In this document: positions 63,829 to 64,000 of the stretch, one piece after another | How positions within the stretch are numbered: the stretch's first letter is position 1 | How the letters are laid out: each line of letters begins with the position of its first letter | Source of the DNA: a virus | Reading direction: 5' to 3' (one strand) | DNA length: 64,000 bases | IMG/VR virus record: IMGVR_UViG_3300042304_001125 | Span: 38,160 to 102,159 of that record | Made by a program: the position numbers and the translations under genes | Notes under the pieces: model-generated | What the model saw: only the letters and a program-made list of their open reading frames with translations | What the model was told of the DNA's origin: nothing | The model's database searches: none

Positions 63829-64000
63829 TTAGCTAGCTAGCAATTTTATGTACTCGTCAACCAATCTACTAACCGCTTCGGGCTTTTCATCGGCCTTGAA
63901 CTTAACCTTTATTTTAGCTACCCCCGTTTCATTTGGATTAAACCCAGAGTCAACTTCAATACCTTTGATATTGTGCTCGTATCCTTTTTTCTTAAATAAC
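63829..64000 (-). CDS. partial gene, C-terminal 56 residues, start outside window
   Basis: Open frame from the right edge to a TAA at 63829-63831. Ends KPEAVSRLVDEYIKLLAS after a beta-rich segment (KVKFKADE). Too short to classify. Confidence 0.55.
   Translation of the reverse strand, partial: LFKKKGYEHNIKGIEVDSGFNPNETGVAKIKVKFKADEKPEAVSRLVDEYIKLLAS

Noticed and set aside
1-64000. CRISPR array
   Set aside because: No regularly spaced repeats of 25-40 bp with unique spacers. The recurrent promoters and the CGGTT array have other periods and structures.
1-64000. Integrase, att sites or other prophage markers
   Set aside because: No recombinase gene and no tRNA-overlapping repeat suggesting att sites was seen; the phage looks virulent, within the limits of this window.

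Overview
The window looks like part of the genome of a large, T4-like, contractile-tailed phage of a Bacteroidota host. Phage identity rests on baseplate genes in T4 order and type (gp6-like Baseplate_J protein, gp25-like wedge, gp5-like OB-fold hub), a gp55-like late sigma factor, a holin/GH19 endolysin cassette, tail-fibre-like genes and nine tRNA genes or tRNA-like elements. The Bacteroidota host is inferred from two things. Many promoters have the Bacteroidota shape (TTG, exactly 20 bp, TAnnTTTA/G), with A-rich leaders lacking a strong Shine-Dalgarno. Three encoded secreted proteins end in type IX secretion (T9SS) sorting domains, a system restricted to that phylum. The sequence is AT-rich and nearly everything is read from the minus strand; one clear protein gene (17120-17398) lies on plus.

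Layout, left to right (transcription runs right to left). 1-13.1 kb: virion structural and baseplate genes. 13.2-17 kb: late sigma factor, an HD-domain protein, small membrane and coiled-coil proteins and a T5orf172/GIY-YIG protein. 17-28.7 kb: an accessory island of about 35 small, mostly unrecognised genes; about half have their own promoter and the rest are coupled by ATGA overlaps. It also holds a DUF932 protein, a DksA-type zinc finger, an HNH-like protein, two GIY-YIG-like proteins and an iteron-like repeat array. 28.7-44.4 kb: a head-to-tail cluster of about ten glycosyltransferase-like proteins and four nucleotide-sugar epimerase/dehydratase/reductase enzymes. 44.4-47.2 kb: a small DNA-binding protein, Cas4-like nuclease, DUF1599 protein, holin, endolysin and a second small membrane protein. 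47.3-54.1 kb: an unusual envelope module with a secreted C-type lectin, two outer-membrane-barrel candidates, a CsgG-like lipoprotein, a membrane-anchored Pro/Ala protein and a cohesin/dockerin-like T9SS protein. 54.2-57.8 kb: zinc ribbon, basic protein and tail-fibre-like genes. 57.8-61.5 kb: two further T9SS-sorted proteins. 61.6-63.3 kb: tRNA array with a small lipoprotein and a small membrane protein. 63.3-64 kb: small genes running off the edge.

Two promoter classes can be read directly. About 27 sites match GTTG-N20-TA(T/C)(C/A)TTTAG and stand before small and accessory genes; these are probably read by the host housekeeping sigma. A second motif, CTATTTATA, stands 15-70 bp before structural, lysis, envelope and fibre genes and is the likely target of the gp55-like sigma.

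The most novel system is the combination of phage-encoded T9SS cargo, a CsgG homologue, outer-membrane proteins, an EPN-type lectin and cohesin/dockerin-like parts next to a large glycan-synthesis cluster. I infer that the phage remodels the surface of the infected cell through the host's own T9SS. Functions of individual envelope proteins are not established by sequence alone.
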